DNA from: Candidatus Zhuqueibacterota bacterium
GTDB lineage: Bacteria; Zhuqueibacterota; Zhuqueibacteria; Oceanimicrobiales; Oceanimicrobiaceae
Assembly (NCBI GenBank): GCA_029262035.1
Contig: JAJDAE010000241.1
Span: 1-37,555, forward strand
Direction of reading: 5' to 3'
Length of the DNA: 37,555 nt
Shown here: one piece after another, positions 8,326 through 16,241 of the stretch
Position numbering within the stretch: the first letter of the stretch is position 1
Layout: every line of letters begins with the position of its first letter
Made by a program: the position numbers and the translations under genes
The notes under the pieces: generated by a model
Seen by the model: the letters and a program-made list of their open reading frames with translations, nothing else
Told to the model about the DNA's origin: nothing
Databases searched by the model: none

Positions 8326-9225
8326 TTGATCTTTAATAAAGTACATATAATTGTTAATCCCATTTCCGGTGGAAAAAATAAGAAGGAAGTAGGGAGCTTA
8401 ATCCAAAAGTCTATTTCAGATGCTTGCGTAACCTCAAAACTATTTTTTACTTCGGCTCGAGGTGATGCTTCTAAGCTTTGTAAAAGCGCTTTAATTAGTA
8501 AATGTGATTTGGTTATTGCGGTAGGTGGTGATGGAACCATAAATGAAATTGCTTCCGAATTAGTGAACTCTAACACAACTTTGGCTATTATTCCAATGGG
8601 TTCAGGTAATGGTTTTGCCAGAAGCCTGGAGATACCTTTAGAAGTAGAAAGCGCATGCGAGCTGATTTCATCAGGAGTGGTGCAAGCAATTGATGTTGGC
8701 AAAATTAATGATAGGTTTTTTTTTCTGATTGCTGGCGTTGGGTTTGATGCTGTGGTGGGTGAGGCGTTTGATGAACACAATCATAGGGGGCCTTTACCAT
8801 ATTTTTATTTAAGTGCTAAGGAATTTTTTAGCTATAAGCCTGAAAATTTTCAAATTATTTGTAACGGGAAAAGCTTTGCTATCTCACCATTTCAATTTAC
8901 AATTGCAAACGGGAAACAATATGGGAATAATGCTTATATTGCCCCTGATGCGTTAATGAATGATGGGCTGTTAAACATCTGCATTATCCATCGCCTACCA
9001 CTATATAGAATTTTCACTCAGTTACCTAAAATGTTTCTCGCCAGATTGGACAATGTCCCAGACACAGAATTTTTAACAACATCACATTTGAAAATAATTA
9101 GAGATAGTGATGGTACTATTAATGTCGATGGTGAACCAATTAAGGAGAAAGCTGTTTTAGAAATCTCTGTTTTACCCAAAAGTCTAAAAATGATAACTCC
9201 AAAATTTTCTAGCAGTCTTTTATGA
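8326..9225 (+). CDS. Diacylglycerol/lipid kinase family protein (DagK/YegS-like)
   Basis: The 299-residue protein has the DagK catalytic domain. 'IVNPISGGKNK' (about 9-20) and 'AVGGDGTINEIASELV' (GGDGT at about 67-71) form the nucleotide site. 'IPMGSGNGFARSL' follows at about 89-101, and a late 'DGTINVDGEP' belongs to the second domain. The family phosphorylates lipids such as diacylglycerol or related alcohols with ATP. The start is TTG, since an in-frame stop lies just upstream and no ATG precedes the first strand; there is no clear ribosome site, so the start is weakly supported. It heads an operon with a DUF2064 transferase, a WbqC-like protein and a family 2 glycosyltransferase, which suggests glycolipid or envelope-polymer work. 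Confidence 0.9.
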   Translation: MIFNKVHIIVNPISGGKNKKEVGSLIQKSISDACVTSKLFFTSARGDASKLCKSALISKCDLVIAVGGDGTINEIASELVNSNTTLAIIPMGSGNGFARSLEIPLEVESACELISSGVVQAIDVGKINDRFFFLIAGVGFDAVVGEAFDEHNHRGPLPYFYLSAKEFFSYKPENFQIICNGKSFAISPFQFTIANGKQYGNNAYIAPDALMNDGLLNICIIHRLPLYRIFTQLPKMFLARLDNVPDTEFLTTSHLKIIRDSDGTINVDGEPIKEKAVLEISVLPKSLKMITPKFSSSLL

Positions 9226-9231
9226 AATATC

Positions 9232-9891
9232 ATGAATGACCTAATTATTTTTGCCAAATATCCCGAGCCTGGGAAAGTTAAAACAAGGCTCGGAAAAACT
9301 ATTGGATTTGAGCTTGCTTGTGAGTTTTATAAAGTATTTTTGAAACTCACATTTGATATGGCTAAAAATAGCAGCATTAATTCTGTAAAAATTTATTTTG
9401 CTCCAGAGGACAAAAAAGATGAATTTGGAAAAATGATACCTGATGAATTCAGCTTGTTTCCACAAAGCGGTGGTTCCCTTGGTACAAAATTGCATAATGC
9501 TTTTAGGGATTCTTTTAATAGTGGCGCAAACAAAACTGTAATTATAGGGAGCGATAGTCCGACTCTGCCCTCAACAGTTATTAGAGATGCAATAAATCAT
9601 TTAAACGATAATGATCTGGTACTTGGCCCTGCGGATGATGGTGGTTATTATTTAATTGGTACTAGTGTCCCATATGAGTTTCTATTTGAGGATATCGATT
9701 GGAGTACGACTTCAGTATTAGCTCAAACTTTGAGCAAAGCGAAACAAAATAAACTTAAACATTGTCTTTTACAGGAGTGGTATGATGTTGACGATTTACC
9801 ATCTTTAAAAAAGGCTAAAAGTGATGATACTTCCGGAGTCATTGCTGAATTAATGAATAAACATTCTGCCATGTTCCCACATACCTTATGA
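9232..9891 (+). CDS. DUF2064/TIGR04282-type glycosyltransferase
   Basis: The 219-residue protein is a GT-A-like nucleotidyl/glycosyl transferase. The N-terminus 'IFAKYPEPGKVKTRLG' is the family signature. A central 'GSDSPTLP' and 'LGPADDGGYYLIG' supply the nucleotide- and metal-binding parts. Families of this kind are called rSAM/selenodomain-associated transferase 1 or arsenosugar-biosynthesis transferase in databases, though the real substrate is mostly unknown. It starts six bases after the kinase stop and its own stop overlaps the ATG of the WbqC-like gene (ATGA), so it is translationally coupled. Confidence 0.85.
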   Translation: MNDLIIFAKYPEPGKVKTRLGKTIGFELACEFYKVFLKLTFDMAKNSSINSVKIYFAPEDKKDEFGKMIPDEFSLFPQSGGSLGTKLHNAFRDSFNSGANKTVIIGSDSPTLPSTVIRDAINHLNDNDLVLGPADDGGYYLIGTSVPYEFLFEDIDWSTTSVLAQTLSKAKQNKLKHCLLQEWYDVDDLPSLKKAKSDDTSGVIAELMNKHSAMFPHTL

Positions 9892-10586
9892 TTTTAGCAG
9901 CTCACCAGCCTTGTTATTTACCTTCAATATTTTTTTTTGAAAAGCTCGCCGCCGCCGACGTTTTTGTTTTGGCCGACGACTATCAATATACAACCAATAA
10001 TCAAATAAATCGTACCAAAATTAAAACAACAATTGGCTGGAATTGGATGACTTTACCGGTTTTAACCAGCGGCTATAGCGGCCAACTGATTAGGCATGCA
10101 AAACTAAATAGTGATTACAATTGGCAAGATAAACATATTAGAACAATCAATAGTAATTATTCGTATTCTGCTTATTTTGACCAGTACATCGACCGTATTG
10201 AAAACATTATACAAGCGAAGAAAAAATTTTTGTTTGAACTAAATCTTGATTTTATTTCGTTTGTTATTAATGAGTTAAATTTATCTACGAAAATTATGGT
10301 TTCTTCTGAGCTAAACTTACCACAGAAGTCCAAGGATAAACTTTTGGCAATGTTGGATAAAACAAATTGTAATACTTATTTAGCGAATTCCGAACTAACT
10401 AATTTTTTGAAAAAGGAAGAATTCGAAACAAAAGGTTTATTGTTGAAGTTTGTTAAACCAGCCGTCAAAAGGTATCATCAGTTGTTCGGTGAGTTTATCC
10501 CTAATCTTTCAATAATAGATTTGCTACTTAATGAGGGATACGAATCTATAAATTTTATGACATTAGAATATAAAGATGAAAAATAG
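9888..10586 (+). CDS. WbqC-like family protein
   Basis: The 232-residue protein begins with the WbqC signature 'AHQPCYLPSIFFFEKLAAADVFVLADD' (about 4-31), followed by 'QYTTNNQINRTKI' and 'WMTLPVL'. WbqC-like proteins occur in O-antigen and other polysaccharide loci, with proposed but unproven roles in amino-sugar or amidation chemistry. The start codon overlaps the previous stop by four bases and the end overlaps the next gene by eleven, so the operon order is tight. The middle part (residues 100-170) is rich in Lys, Asn and Ile like the neighbours, giving no sign of transfer. Confidence 0.85.
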   Translation: MILAAHQPCYLPSIFFFEKLAAADVFVLADDYQYTTNNQINRTKIKTTIGWNWMTLPVLTSGYSGQLIRHAKLNSDYNWQDKHIRTINSNYSYSAYFDQYIDRIENIIQAKKKFLFELNLDFISFVINELNLSTKIMVSSELNLPQKSKDKLLAMLDKTNCNTYLANSELTNFLKKEEFETKGLLLKFVKPAVKRYHQLFGEFIPNLSIIDLLLNEGYESINFMTLEYKDEK

Positions 10587-11268
10587 TACGAAAATTATAG
10601 TAATTATACCTGCCTTTAATGAAGAAGATTCTATCGGGCTTGTCCTAAATGATATACCGAAAAACTTAATAGATAAAGTAATTGTCGTTGATAACAACTC
10701 ATCTGACAGAACAGCTGAAGTTGCGAATGCAGCCGGTGCAGTAGTTGTTGAGGAAAAGCAGAAAGGATACGGAAAGGCCTGTTTGACAGGAATCACCCAT
10801 GCTGCTCAATATGAGCCTGACACTATAGTTTTCATTGATGGAGATTATAGTGATCATCCGGATGAAATGACTCTCTTAATTGATAAGCTGCAAAGTGGCT
10901 TTGATATGGTAATAGGTTCTCGAGCCCTTGGTGATGCGGAAAAGGGAGCCTTGTTACCTCAGGCACGATATGGTAATATTTTGGCAGTAACGCTGATTAA
11001 ATTGTTTTTTGGTTTTAAATACACAGACCTCGGACCTTTCCGAATTATTAAATGGCACAAACTGATTGAGCTTGGCATGATAGATGAAAATTTCGGCTGG
11101 ACTGTTGAAATGCAAATTAAGGCAGTTCAAAATGAATTACGGATTGCAGAGATTCCTGTGAGTTACAGAAAACGTGTTGGGGTTTCTAAAGTAACCGGAA
11201 CAATCTCCGGAACGATCAGAGCTAGTTATAAAATTATATATACCATATTTAAATATCTTTTTGTTTAA
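10576..11268 (+). CDS. Family 2 glycosyltransferase (dolichyl-phosphate-mannose-synthase-like)
   Basis: The 230-residue GT-A enzyme starts 'IIVIIPAFNEEDSIG', then 'VIVVDNNSSDRT' and 'FIDGDYSDHPDE', where the DxD metal motif is. 'GSRALGD', 'DLGPFRII' and a basic C-terminus ('YRKRVGVSKVTGT') follow. It lacks C-terminal membrane helices, which matches short GT2 enzymes of the DPM1/UDP-glucose type in Bacteroidota and Archaea. It is the last gene of the operon and its stop slightly overlaps a minus-strand coding remnant, so transcription converges here. The acceptor lipid is unknown. Confidence 0.9.
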   Translation: MKNSTKIIVIIPAFNEEDSIGLVLNDIPKNLIDKVIVVDNNSSDRTAEVANAAGAVVVEEKQKGYGKACLTGITHAAQYEPDTIVFIDGDYSDHPDEMTLLIDKLQSGFDMVIGSRALGDAEKGALLPQARYGNILAVTLIKLFFGFKYTDLGPFRIIKWHKLIELGMIDENFGWTVEMQIKAVQNELRIAEIPVSYRKRVGVSKVTGTISGTIRASYKIIYTIFKYLFV

Positions 11269-11402
11269 TAATTTTGGCGGTATTTTTCAGACATGTCAAA
11301 CCACCAGGTTTCTTCCATTGTTTTAGTATACCATATAAATTTGTGCAAAAATAAGCTGTAAAGAGCATGTTTTTTCCCCCGAAGGTAGGTATTGTGGGGC
11401 AC
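11265..11402 (-). pseudogene. Short coding remnant or small ORF downstream of the DUF6913-like gene
   Basis: On the minus strand a frame of 45 codons runs from a GTG at 11402 to a TAA overlapping the glycosyltransferase stop. The translation looks like protein rather than chance: it has three Trp, many Tyr/Phe and a charged tail (around 'MEETWWFDMSEKYRQ'). The frame stays open a further 90 bases upstream, but there it overlaps the end of the next gene in another frame and has no ATG. The ending faintly resembles the C-terminus of NodB/PuuE-type polysaccharide deacetylases (FL..I...WF...E.A), so it may be the tail of a lost gene. Confidence is low. Confidence 0.35.
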
Positions 11403-11430
11403 ATTATTAAACTCGAGTATAAAAATCGTA

Positions 11431-12024
11431 CTAGTTAACTTCTTGTTGTTTCTTTGGGGTTTTACTTTTTTGTGGAGAGGGTTTGGAGTCTGCTATGGTA
11501 GTAATGTATTTAACCATGGAGTTATATTTATTCGTTAAGGATTCAGATGGATTAATGCGGATTTCAAAATTGTAAAAATCGGATTTTTCCTTATTGTTAA
11601 AGCATGCTCGAAGAGGAGCGCCACTTTGCATTAATAACAAGACACAGAGAACGTCAAATTTCAACTTAAAATCAAGAAAAAGATCATAGGCTTTGTTTTG
11701 TATTAGGCCTTTTAAGGATGATTTTGGTAATCCAAAAAAATTAAGATCTTCATTTGAATAGGGAATTATGTCAACTTTTAGCTTACTATCTAAAAAACTT
11801 ACCATTTCAAGCTTGGTGATTACCGTAATTTCCCATTCGGGTTGTAAGCTACGTAAATTTTCGAGTGACTTAAGAGCTGCTCCGAATTCTTCAACCCGAT
11901 TGGGCATGTAAATGATAATCTTGTTAGATTTAACTAATTGGTCACAGACATTAATTGCACGTGTTCTTATGAATATTTTTTGTCGCAGGCGTAACCACCC
12001 ACCTATAATTTTTTTTGCTATCAT
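11431..12024 (-). CDS. Hypothetical protein, DUF6913/GT9-like Rossmann domain
   Basis: The 197-residue protein has a basic N-terminus, a Rossmann-like core ('KIIIYMPNRVEEFGAALKSLENL', 'WEITVITKLE') and 'AYDLFLDFKLKFDVLCVLLLMQSGAPLRACFNNKEKSDF'. That pattern recalls both the N-terminal half of heptosyltransferases (GT9) and the Bacteroidota family DUF6913. Only one domain is present, so a complete GT9 enzyme is excluded. The tail is low-complexity (Pro, Lys, Ser, Gln). An AGGTTGAA site precedes the ATG and a separate promoter-like box lies 45 bases upstream. Function unknown. Confidence 0.6.
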   Translation of the reverse strand: MIAKKIIGGWLRLRQKIFIRTRAINVCDQLVKSNKIIIYMPNRVEEFGAALKSLENLRSLQPEWEITVITKLEMVSFLDSKLKVDIIPYSNEDLNFFGLPKSSLKGLIQNKAYDLFLDFKLKFDVLCVLLLMQSGAPLRACFNNKEKSDFYNFEIRINPSESLTNKYNSMVKYITTIADSKPSPQKSKTPKKQQEVN

Positions 12025-12066
12025 TTCAACCTAATTTACAGTTTTTGAGCCTGATTGCGTAAGTCG

Positions 12067-12094
12067 AATATAATAAAAAATAAGTATCGATCAA
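12067..12094 (-). promoter_or_regulatory. Sigma70-like promoter for the DUF6913-like gene
   Basis: Read on the minus strand, TTGATC (12094-12089) and TATATT (12072-12067) are separated by 16 bases, about 43 bases upstream of the start at 12024. It lies in the 102-base gap behind the HhH-barrel gene and would allow independent expression. Confidence 0.4.
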
Positions 12095-12126
12095 GCAAAT
12101 TTACTTTTTATGATAAATTGCAGTTA

Positions 12127-14106
12127 TCAAAATTCACCTTGGAGCTGCATGCTAAACCGCTGGTCTACATTGTTGTCAATTAAGTCTGCACCGCTGCCCA
12201 ACTGGCTGGCGTCTTTTCGGTATAATTCTGAAAATTTGCAAAATAAATTTACCCGATTTGTTAAATGATACTTAACGAGAAAATACCACCTTGTGCCTTG
12301 TCCAAAGAGAGCTCTATTTGTTAGCACTCCAGGCATATCATTTTCGTATTGATATACCCGGGAATCAAAAGAATCTGTTCCAAAAAAACTTATTCGTGTC
12401 CATAGTTTGAGTTTTTGAGTAACTTCCAAGCGGATGTCCTGGTAAATAAGTACACCGTTTTCTTGTTTATTTGAAAGATTTTTGGATGTAGAATTATAAT
12501 TGATTTTAGTGAAATTTACACGGCTCCGAATAAGTAAGTTTTTGATACCCCGGAAGTCAACCTGGGCACGATATTGTCTTTGTTGGCGCTGAAGCAGTTC
12601 ACTTTTTTCACGATCGTAAGAATCATGGAAATTTTCTGTAGATTGTTTCGATTTTTGTTTGTATAGCAAGGTAAATAATATTGTGCTGGAAAATTTGTGC
12701 TGTATTTGGGTTAACATGTCATTACCAGAACGGGGCAGCGGTTCAAAAAAACTGCGCCATGGGAATTTGTAGATATCAAAATAGGCGGAAAATTTTGTAC
12801 GACTCTTAATTTGATATTCTATGCCACTATAAAAACCTGTTTCATTTTGTGTCTCACTTGACTCTCCAAAGCCAAGACTATGAAAATTTTGAAAATCCTT
12901 ATCATACTTTCTAAATAAAAATGCGAGCTTGAGAGGATTTTCATAAATTCTGAGACCTGTTATTGATGCAGTGCCGCCATTTTGGGATTGAGCAAATTCT
13001 CCAAAGAAATCAAATTTTGAATTTGAGTATTCCCAGTCAAATCCTAACACATGATTCGACTTGCCTCTGAAATCAAAGTGATTTCTTATTAAGTCTGAAT
13101 TGTTGAAATTCTTTTTGAATTTTGACAAATATGCAGTTCCTCCAAAACGGAGTTGAGAACGAGCAGAGTATTGAATGCGCCCACCGGCAATTGACTCAAT
13201 TTGGCCATCTTTTCTCAAAATTTCAGATTCAGTTCGATGGAATCCGGATGTAGGAATACTTGATATTTCATTTTCGGAAATTGGCGTTGCGTCTAACTTA
13301 GATCGCGAAACAAACGGTATAAATTTAAATTGATTGAATTGAATTGTTGCAGCAAATCCCAATAATCCGGCATTTTCATCTACCGATAAATATTTTTTAA
13401 ATCCAGGCCCTCTTTTTTTTATTGGATAAGTAGTGCTGGTGCCTTTTGAATAGCCATATGGTCCCCAAAATGATAAACCCTGTCCAAACTGTAGTTGATA
13501 ATTCCCAGCGATGAAATGAATATTATTTGATGCTTTCAAGGACAAATAAAATAAAGTTAAGTCATTATATTTTTTTTCACCTGCATCTTTTTCCGTTAAC
13601 AATCCACCAGAAATGCTTTTGCCTAAATTAAATTGAAGGCGGTTGTAAATCTTATTGGCATTAGATTTATATGTGCCGTTATTGTATCCAACAGGCTTGT
13701 TTAGTTGTCTGGAAATTCTTGTTCTGTAGTTAACGGTTATAGGATTATGTATATATTTTTGAGCTGATTCAGTCGTGATAAAATGGTTGATCTTTTCAAA
13801 CAACGTTAAATCAAACCCTTGTAGGAAAAGCAATCCGAGTGTCGACTTAAACAAACCACTCTTTTTGCGATGCTCAATTATTTGGAGTGCTTGTTGTTCC
13901 GAAATAAAGGGGAGCGACGCGAGTTCTGTGGCAGAAGCCTGGTTAATATTAATAGGGTTTTCTCTCAGGAACTCTATATTTTCCAGTAACTCGGATTGCT
14001 CAGATTCATCAGAAAGAGATTCAAGTAAGTCCTCATCTGTGTTGTCCTGCGCAAAGGACCAGCCAAATACCAACAAAATCAGGGTTGCGATAATGGATTT
14101 GCTCAT
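12127..14106 (-). CDS. Outer-membrane barrel protein with N-terminal ComEA-like helix-hairpin-helix domain
   Basis: The 659-residue protein has a signal peptide (1-19, ends WSFA before Gln20) and an acidic linker. A helix-hairpin-helix domain at about 50-110 starts 'NPININQASATELASLP' and continues 'QALQIIEHRKKSGLFKS' and 'LFEKINHFI'. About 540 residues of beta-barrel follow, with many amphipathic strands and an aromatic end (MQLQGEF). The HhH domain matches soluble ComEA, which binds DNA during natural transformation. However, both hairpin GIG motifs are altered (FIS and GFD), so DNA binding may be weakened or shifted to another ligand. The start lies three bases behind the stop of the PorV-HhH gene, so they are coupled. 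The layout is known in Bacteroidota sequences, but I know of no assigned function. Confidence 0.8.
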   Translation of the reverse strand: MSKSIIATLILLVFGWSFAQDNTDEDLLESLSDESEQSELLENIEFLRENPININQASATELASLPFISEQQALQIIEHRKKSGLFKSTLGLLFLQGFDLTLFEKINHFITTESAQKYIHNPITVNYRTRISRQLNKPVGYNNGTYKSNANKIYNRLQFNLGKSISGGLLTEKDAGEKKYNDLTLFYLSLKASNNIHFIAGNYQLQFGQGLSFWGPYGYSKGTSTTYPIKKRGPGFKKYLSVDENAGLLGFAATIQFNQFKFIPFVSRSKLDATPISENEISSIPTSGFHRTESEILRKDGQIESIAGGRIQYSARSQLRFGGTAYLSKFKKNFNNSDLIRNHFDFRGKSNHVLGFDWEYSNSKFDFFGEFAQSQNGGTASITGLRIYENPLKLAFLFRKYDKDFQNFHSLGFGESSETQNETGFYSGIEYQIKSRTKFSAYFDIYKFPWRSFFEPLPRSGNDMLTQIQHKFSSTILFTLLYKQKSKQSTENFHDSYDREKSELLQRQQRQYRAQVDFRGIKNLLIRSRVNFTKINYNSTSKNLSNKQENGVLIYQDIRLEVTQKLKLWTRISFFGTDSFDSRVYQYENDMPGVLTNRALFGQGTRWYFLVKYHLTNRVNLFCKFSELYRKDASQLGSGADLIDNNVDQRFSMQLQGEF

Positions 14107-14109
14107 GAT

Positions 14110-15267
14110 TCATTTCACTGTTATAAGTGGTAAAATCTTTTCCAGTTTATTTTTCCCTATTCCTTTTACTAAGCCTAAGTCCTCTTTCTTTTTAAATTCA
14201 CCATTCTTTTTTCTAAAATTAATTATAGCAGATGCCGTTTTTTTACCGATACCCGGTAAATTCACCAGATCTTTAACTTCTGCTGTGTTGATGTTAATGG
14301 GATTATTGTCAGTTTTCTCTACTTCTATTTTTTTAGATTGAGATTGTTTTTTTTGAATGAGGGGAAGACTATGCTCTTCAGGAAGCGTCAGGTTTTTGGA
14401 ATTTAACTTACCAAATTTTATCGATAGCGAAACTTGGTGTGTCAATCCCAAATCATTGTGCGAAAAAAAAGCATAATCTATCAAAAAGGGGTTTATAGTA
14501 ATTCCAAATCCGGATGAAAACCTGTCAGGATTGCTTGCTGTACCTAATCTGAGCGATAAGCTTGGAATAAGTTCGTACTCTATACCGAATCTAATTTCCT
14601 CGGCAAATTCAATTTCTTTGAAGATTTCAAGGTTTAGAATAAGTTCAGGTGTTGGCGAAATAGATACTCCCGACTTTATGGATTGCGGCATAGTTTCTTT
14701 TGTTTTCCCAATGTTCGACCTATTTAGATTTTGCGCTTGAAAACCCAATCTCATTTTGTTGTTAAGGTGCATAAGTAAGCCGATGTCTAGTCCAAATGTA
14801 GATGTTGAGCCATAATTTTTTATTTGTAGAGAACTATAATTAAGAGCTAGCCCATAATAGAATTTTTGTTCCACCTGCTTGCCAATAGCAAATTTTAAAG
14901 TTTGTTCGCTTAACAGTCCATTGTTTAAACTAATGATGCCAATCCCTGTACTAATTTTTGAAAAAGGTAATATGAAAGCAGCTGAACCAAAATTCACATC
15001 CTCAAGCCCAAACGGCTTTTGGTAGAACACAAGAAGCTCTTTTCTTTCGATTTGTGATAAACCACCGGGATTTAGAAAAATGGCATCTGCTGAATTGGCA
15101 AGAGCAACATAGGTAACACCCATTCCCAATGACCTTGTTCCAATCGGCAGATTGCTAATTTGCGATAATATTATTTGTGGGAACATTAAAAGAATTATAC
15201 AGGTTGGTAAGGTGGTTAATTTTCTACTTTCCACTGAAATTAAACGTAGTATTAACTTGACAATCAT
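14110..15267 (-). CDS. PorV-type outer-membrane barrel fused to a C-terminal ComEA-like helix-hairpin-helix domain
   Basis: The 385-residue protein has a leader with a hydrophobic stretch that ends ...IILS before Gln. A PorV/PorQ-type barrel follows: 'IGTRSLGMGVTYVALANSADAIFLNPGGLS', later 'IDYAFFSHNDLGLTHQVSLSIKFG'. A Lys/Ser/Gln linker (about 285-320) leads to a HhH domain at 321-385 that starts 'NPININTAEVKDLVNLPGIGKKTA' and ends 'LVKGIGKNKLEKILPLITVK'. Both GIG hairpins are intact, as in DNA-binding ComEA. The 'NPININ' opening is shared with the HhH domain of the next gene, three bases downstream, suggesting one origin for both domains. The HhH domain would hang in the periplasm below the barrel. 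A DNA-handling role is inference. Confidence 0.85.
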   Translation of the reverse strand: MIVKLILRLISVESRKLTTLPTCIILLMFPQIILSQISNLPIGTRSLGMGVTYVALANSADAIFLNPGGLSQIERKELLVFYQKPFGLEDVNFGSAAFILPFSKISTGIGIISLNNGLLSEQTLKFAIGKQVEQKFYYGLALNYSSLQIKNYGSTSTFGLDIGLLMHLNNKMRLGFQAQNLNRSNIGKTKETMPQSIKSGVSISPTPELILNLEIFKEIEFAEEIRFGIEYELIPSLSLRLGTASNPDRFSSGFGITINPFLIDYAFFSHNDLGLTHQVSLSIKFGKLNSKNLTLPEEHSLPLIQKKQSQSKKIEVEKTDNNPININTAEVKDLVNLPGIGKKTASAIINFRKKNGEFKKKEDLGLVKGIGKNKLEKILPLITVK

Positions 15268-15286
15268 GGCGATAATTTTCTATATT
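15257..15286 (+). promoter_or_regulatory. Sigma70-like promoter of the PorD-like gene
   Basis: TTGACA (15257-15262) and TATATT (15281-15286) are 18 bases apart and lie about 33 bases upstream of the ATG at 15319. The -35 box overlaps the first codons of the divergent PorV-HhH gene, so transcription of the two could interfere. Confidence 0.5.
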
Positions 15287-15318
15287 TTGTTAATATTTGA
15301 AGTTTTGGAGTCAATTTA

Positions 15319-16197
15319 ATGAACTATTTAAAAATGAATATAATTTGTCTTTTAGTATTTTCTCTTTTGACTTTCCATGAAAGTCTTTCTGCGGAGGTAA
15401 AGGCAAAAGTCGAAGTGATAATTGACAAACTTCCCGACGAAAAACAAGAAAAGATGAAAGATTTTCATAGTGTTATTCAAGAGTATGTTAAAAGTGTTAA
15501 ATGGCTTGAAGACGACGACGAAATGCCAATTGATATCTCCTTTCAATTTTTCCTAAATGAGAAAAGATCAAGCTTTGAAGACCGCTACGCCTGTGAGTTT
15601 TTGATTTCGTATAAAGATGTACAATATTTCGATCGCAGAGTAATTTTTCCATATAATCCCAGTGACCAGCTTATTTATAATGAACAGTCCGTTGAACCAT
15701 TAACCGGCGTTTTGAATTTTTATATCAACATGGTACTTGGAAATGAACTGGATAAATATAGAAATTTTGGTGGTGACGTTTATTATAAGCGTGCACTTAA
15801 TTTTGCTGCTATTGGAAAATTTGTTCGAACAGAATTTATTCTTGGTTCAAATGAACGTGAAGAACTGGCAAAACGTATTTTCATTGAACCATTTATCACA
15901 TTTCGTACCATGAAAGATTATTATTTTTATGGCTTATTTGCTTTTCAAACCGATAAAAAAATTAAAGAAGCCAGAGGCAACATAAAAAGAGCTATTGAAC
16001 TCCTTGACAAGGTTTTTCAAATAACTCCTACATCTAAAATAGAACTGACCGAACCCAAACAATTTCTTGACGCCCACTATGTTGAAATAGTGGATTTATA
16101 TAAAGATTATGTTGATAGAGACAAAATATTTGAGACTTTAATAAGATTAGATCCGGAACGAAAAGAACAGTATGAAGAATATTTAACCGGATCTTAG
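15319..16197 (+). CDS. DUF4835/PorD-like exported protein
   Basis: The 292-residue protein has a signal peptide of about 25 residues (ends ESLSA before Glu; the only predicted signal-peptidase-I substrate here without Gln at +1). The body fits DUF4835: 'VIQEYVKSVKW' near the start, then 'VEPLTGVLNFYINMVLGNELDKYRNFGGDVYYKRA', and a helical C-terminal half with 'LFAFQTDKKIKEARGNIKRAIELLDKV'. DUF4835 includes PorD, a Porphyromonas gingivalis protein needed for type IX secretion. A GGAG site precedes the ATG. The assignment is by eye; the length agrees with the family. Confidence 0.7.
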   Translation: MNYLKMNIICLLVFSLLTFHESLSAEVKAKVEVIIDKLPDEKQEKMKDFHSVIQEYVKSVKWLEDDDEMPIDISFQFFLNEKRSSFEDRYACEFLISYKDVQYFDRRVIFPYNPSDQLIYNEQSVEPLTGVLNFYINMVLGNELDKYRNFGGDVYYKRALNFAAIGKFVRTEFILGSNEREELAKRIFIEPFITFRTMKDYYFYGLFAFQTDKKIKEARGNIKRAIELLDKVFQITPTSKIELTEPKQFLDAHYVEIVDLYKDYVDRDKIFETLIRLDPERKEQYEEYLTGS

Positions 16198-16201
16198 TTT
16201 T

Positions 16202-16229
16202 TTTAATTTAGACAAAGAGTTAAATTAAA
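16202..16229. terminator. A/T-only hairpin between convergent genes
   Basis: Nine-base perfect arms TTTAATTTA and TAAATTAAA surround a ten-base loop between the convergent stops at 16197 and 16242. T-rich bases lie on both sides. The stem has no G-C pair, so termination would be weak. Confidence 0.3.
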
Positions 16230-16241
16230 TCAACAATAAAT

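Noticed and set aside
8259-8780. Minus-strand open frame of 173 codons overlapping the DagK-like gene
   Set aside because: It is antisense to clear kinase motifs (GGDGT, GSGNGFAR), has low-complexity Ser/Pro/Thr content and no family resemblance.
9232-9891. Selenium link of the 'rSAM/selenodomain-associated' transferase with the xdh cluster
   Set aside because: The two lie over 20 kb apart in different operons, and the family name reflects co-occurrence only; no direct link is visible.
11431-11500. Frameshift joining the DUF6913-like gene to the downstream remnant
   Set aside because: The upstream product has a natural polar tail and a stop; the alternative frame there looks random, so a single gene broken by a frameshift is less likely.
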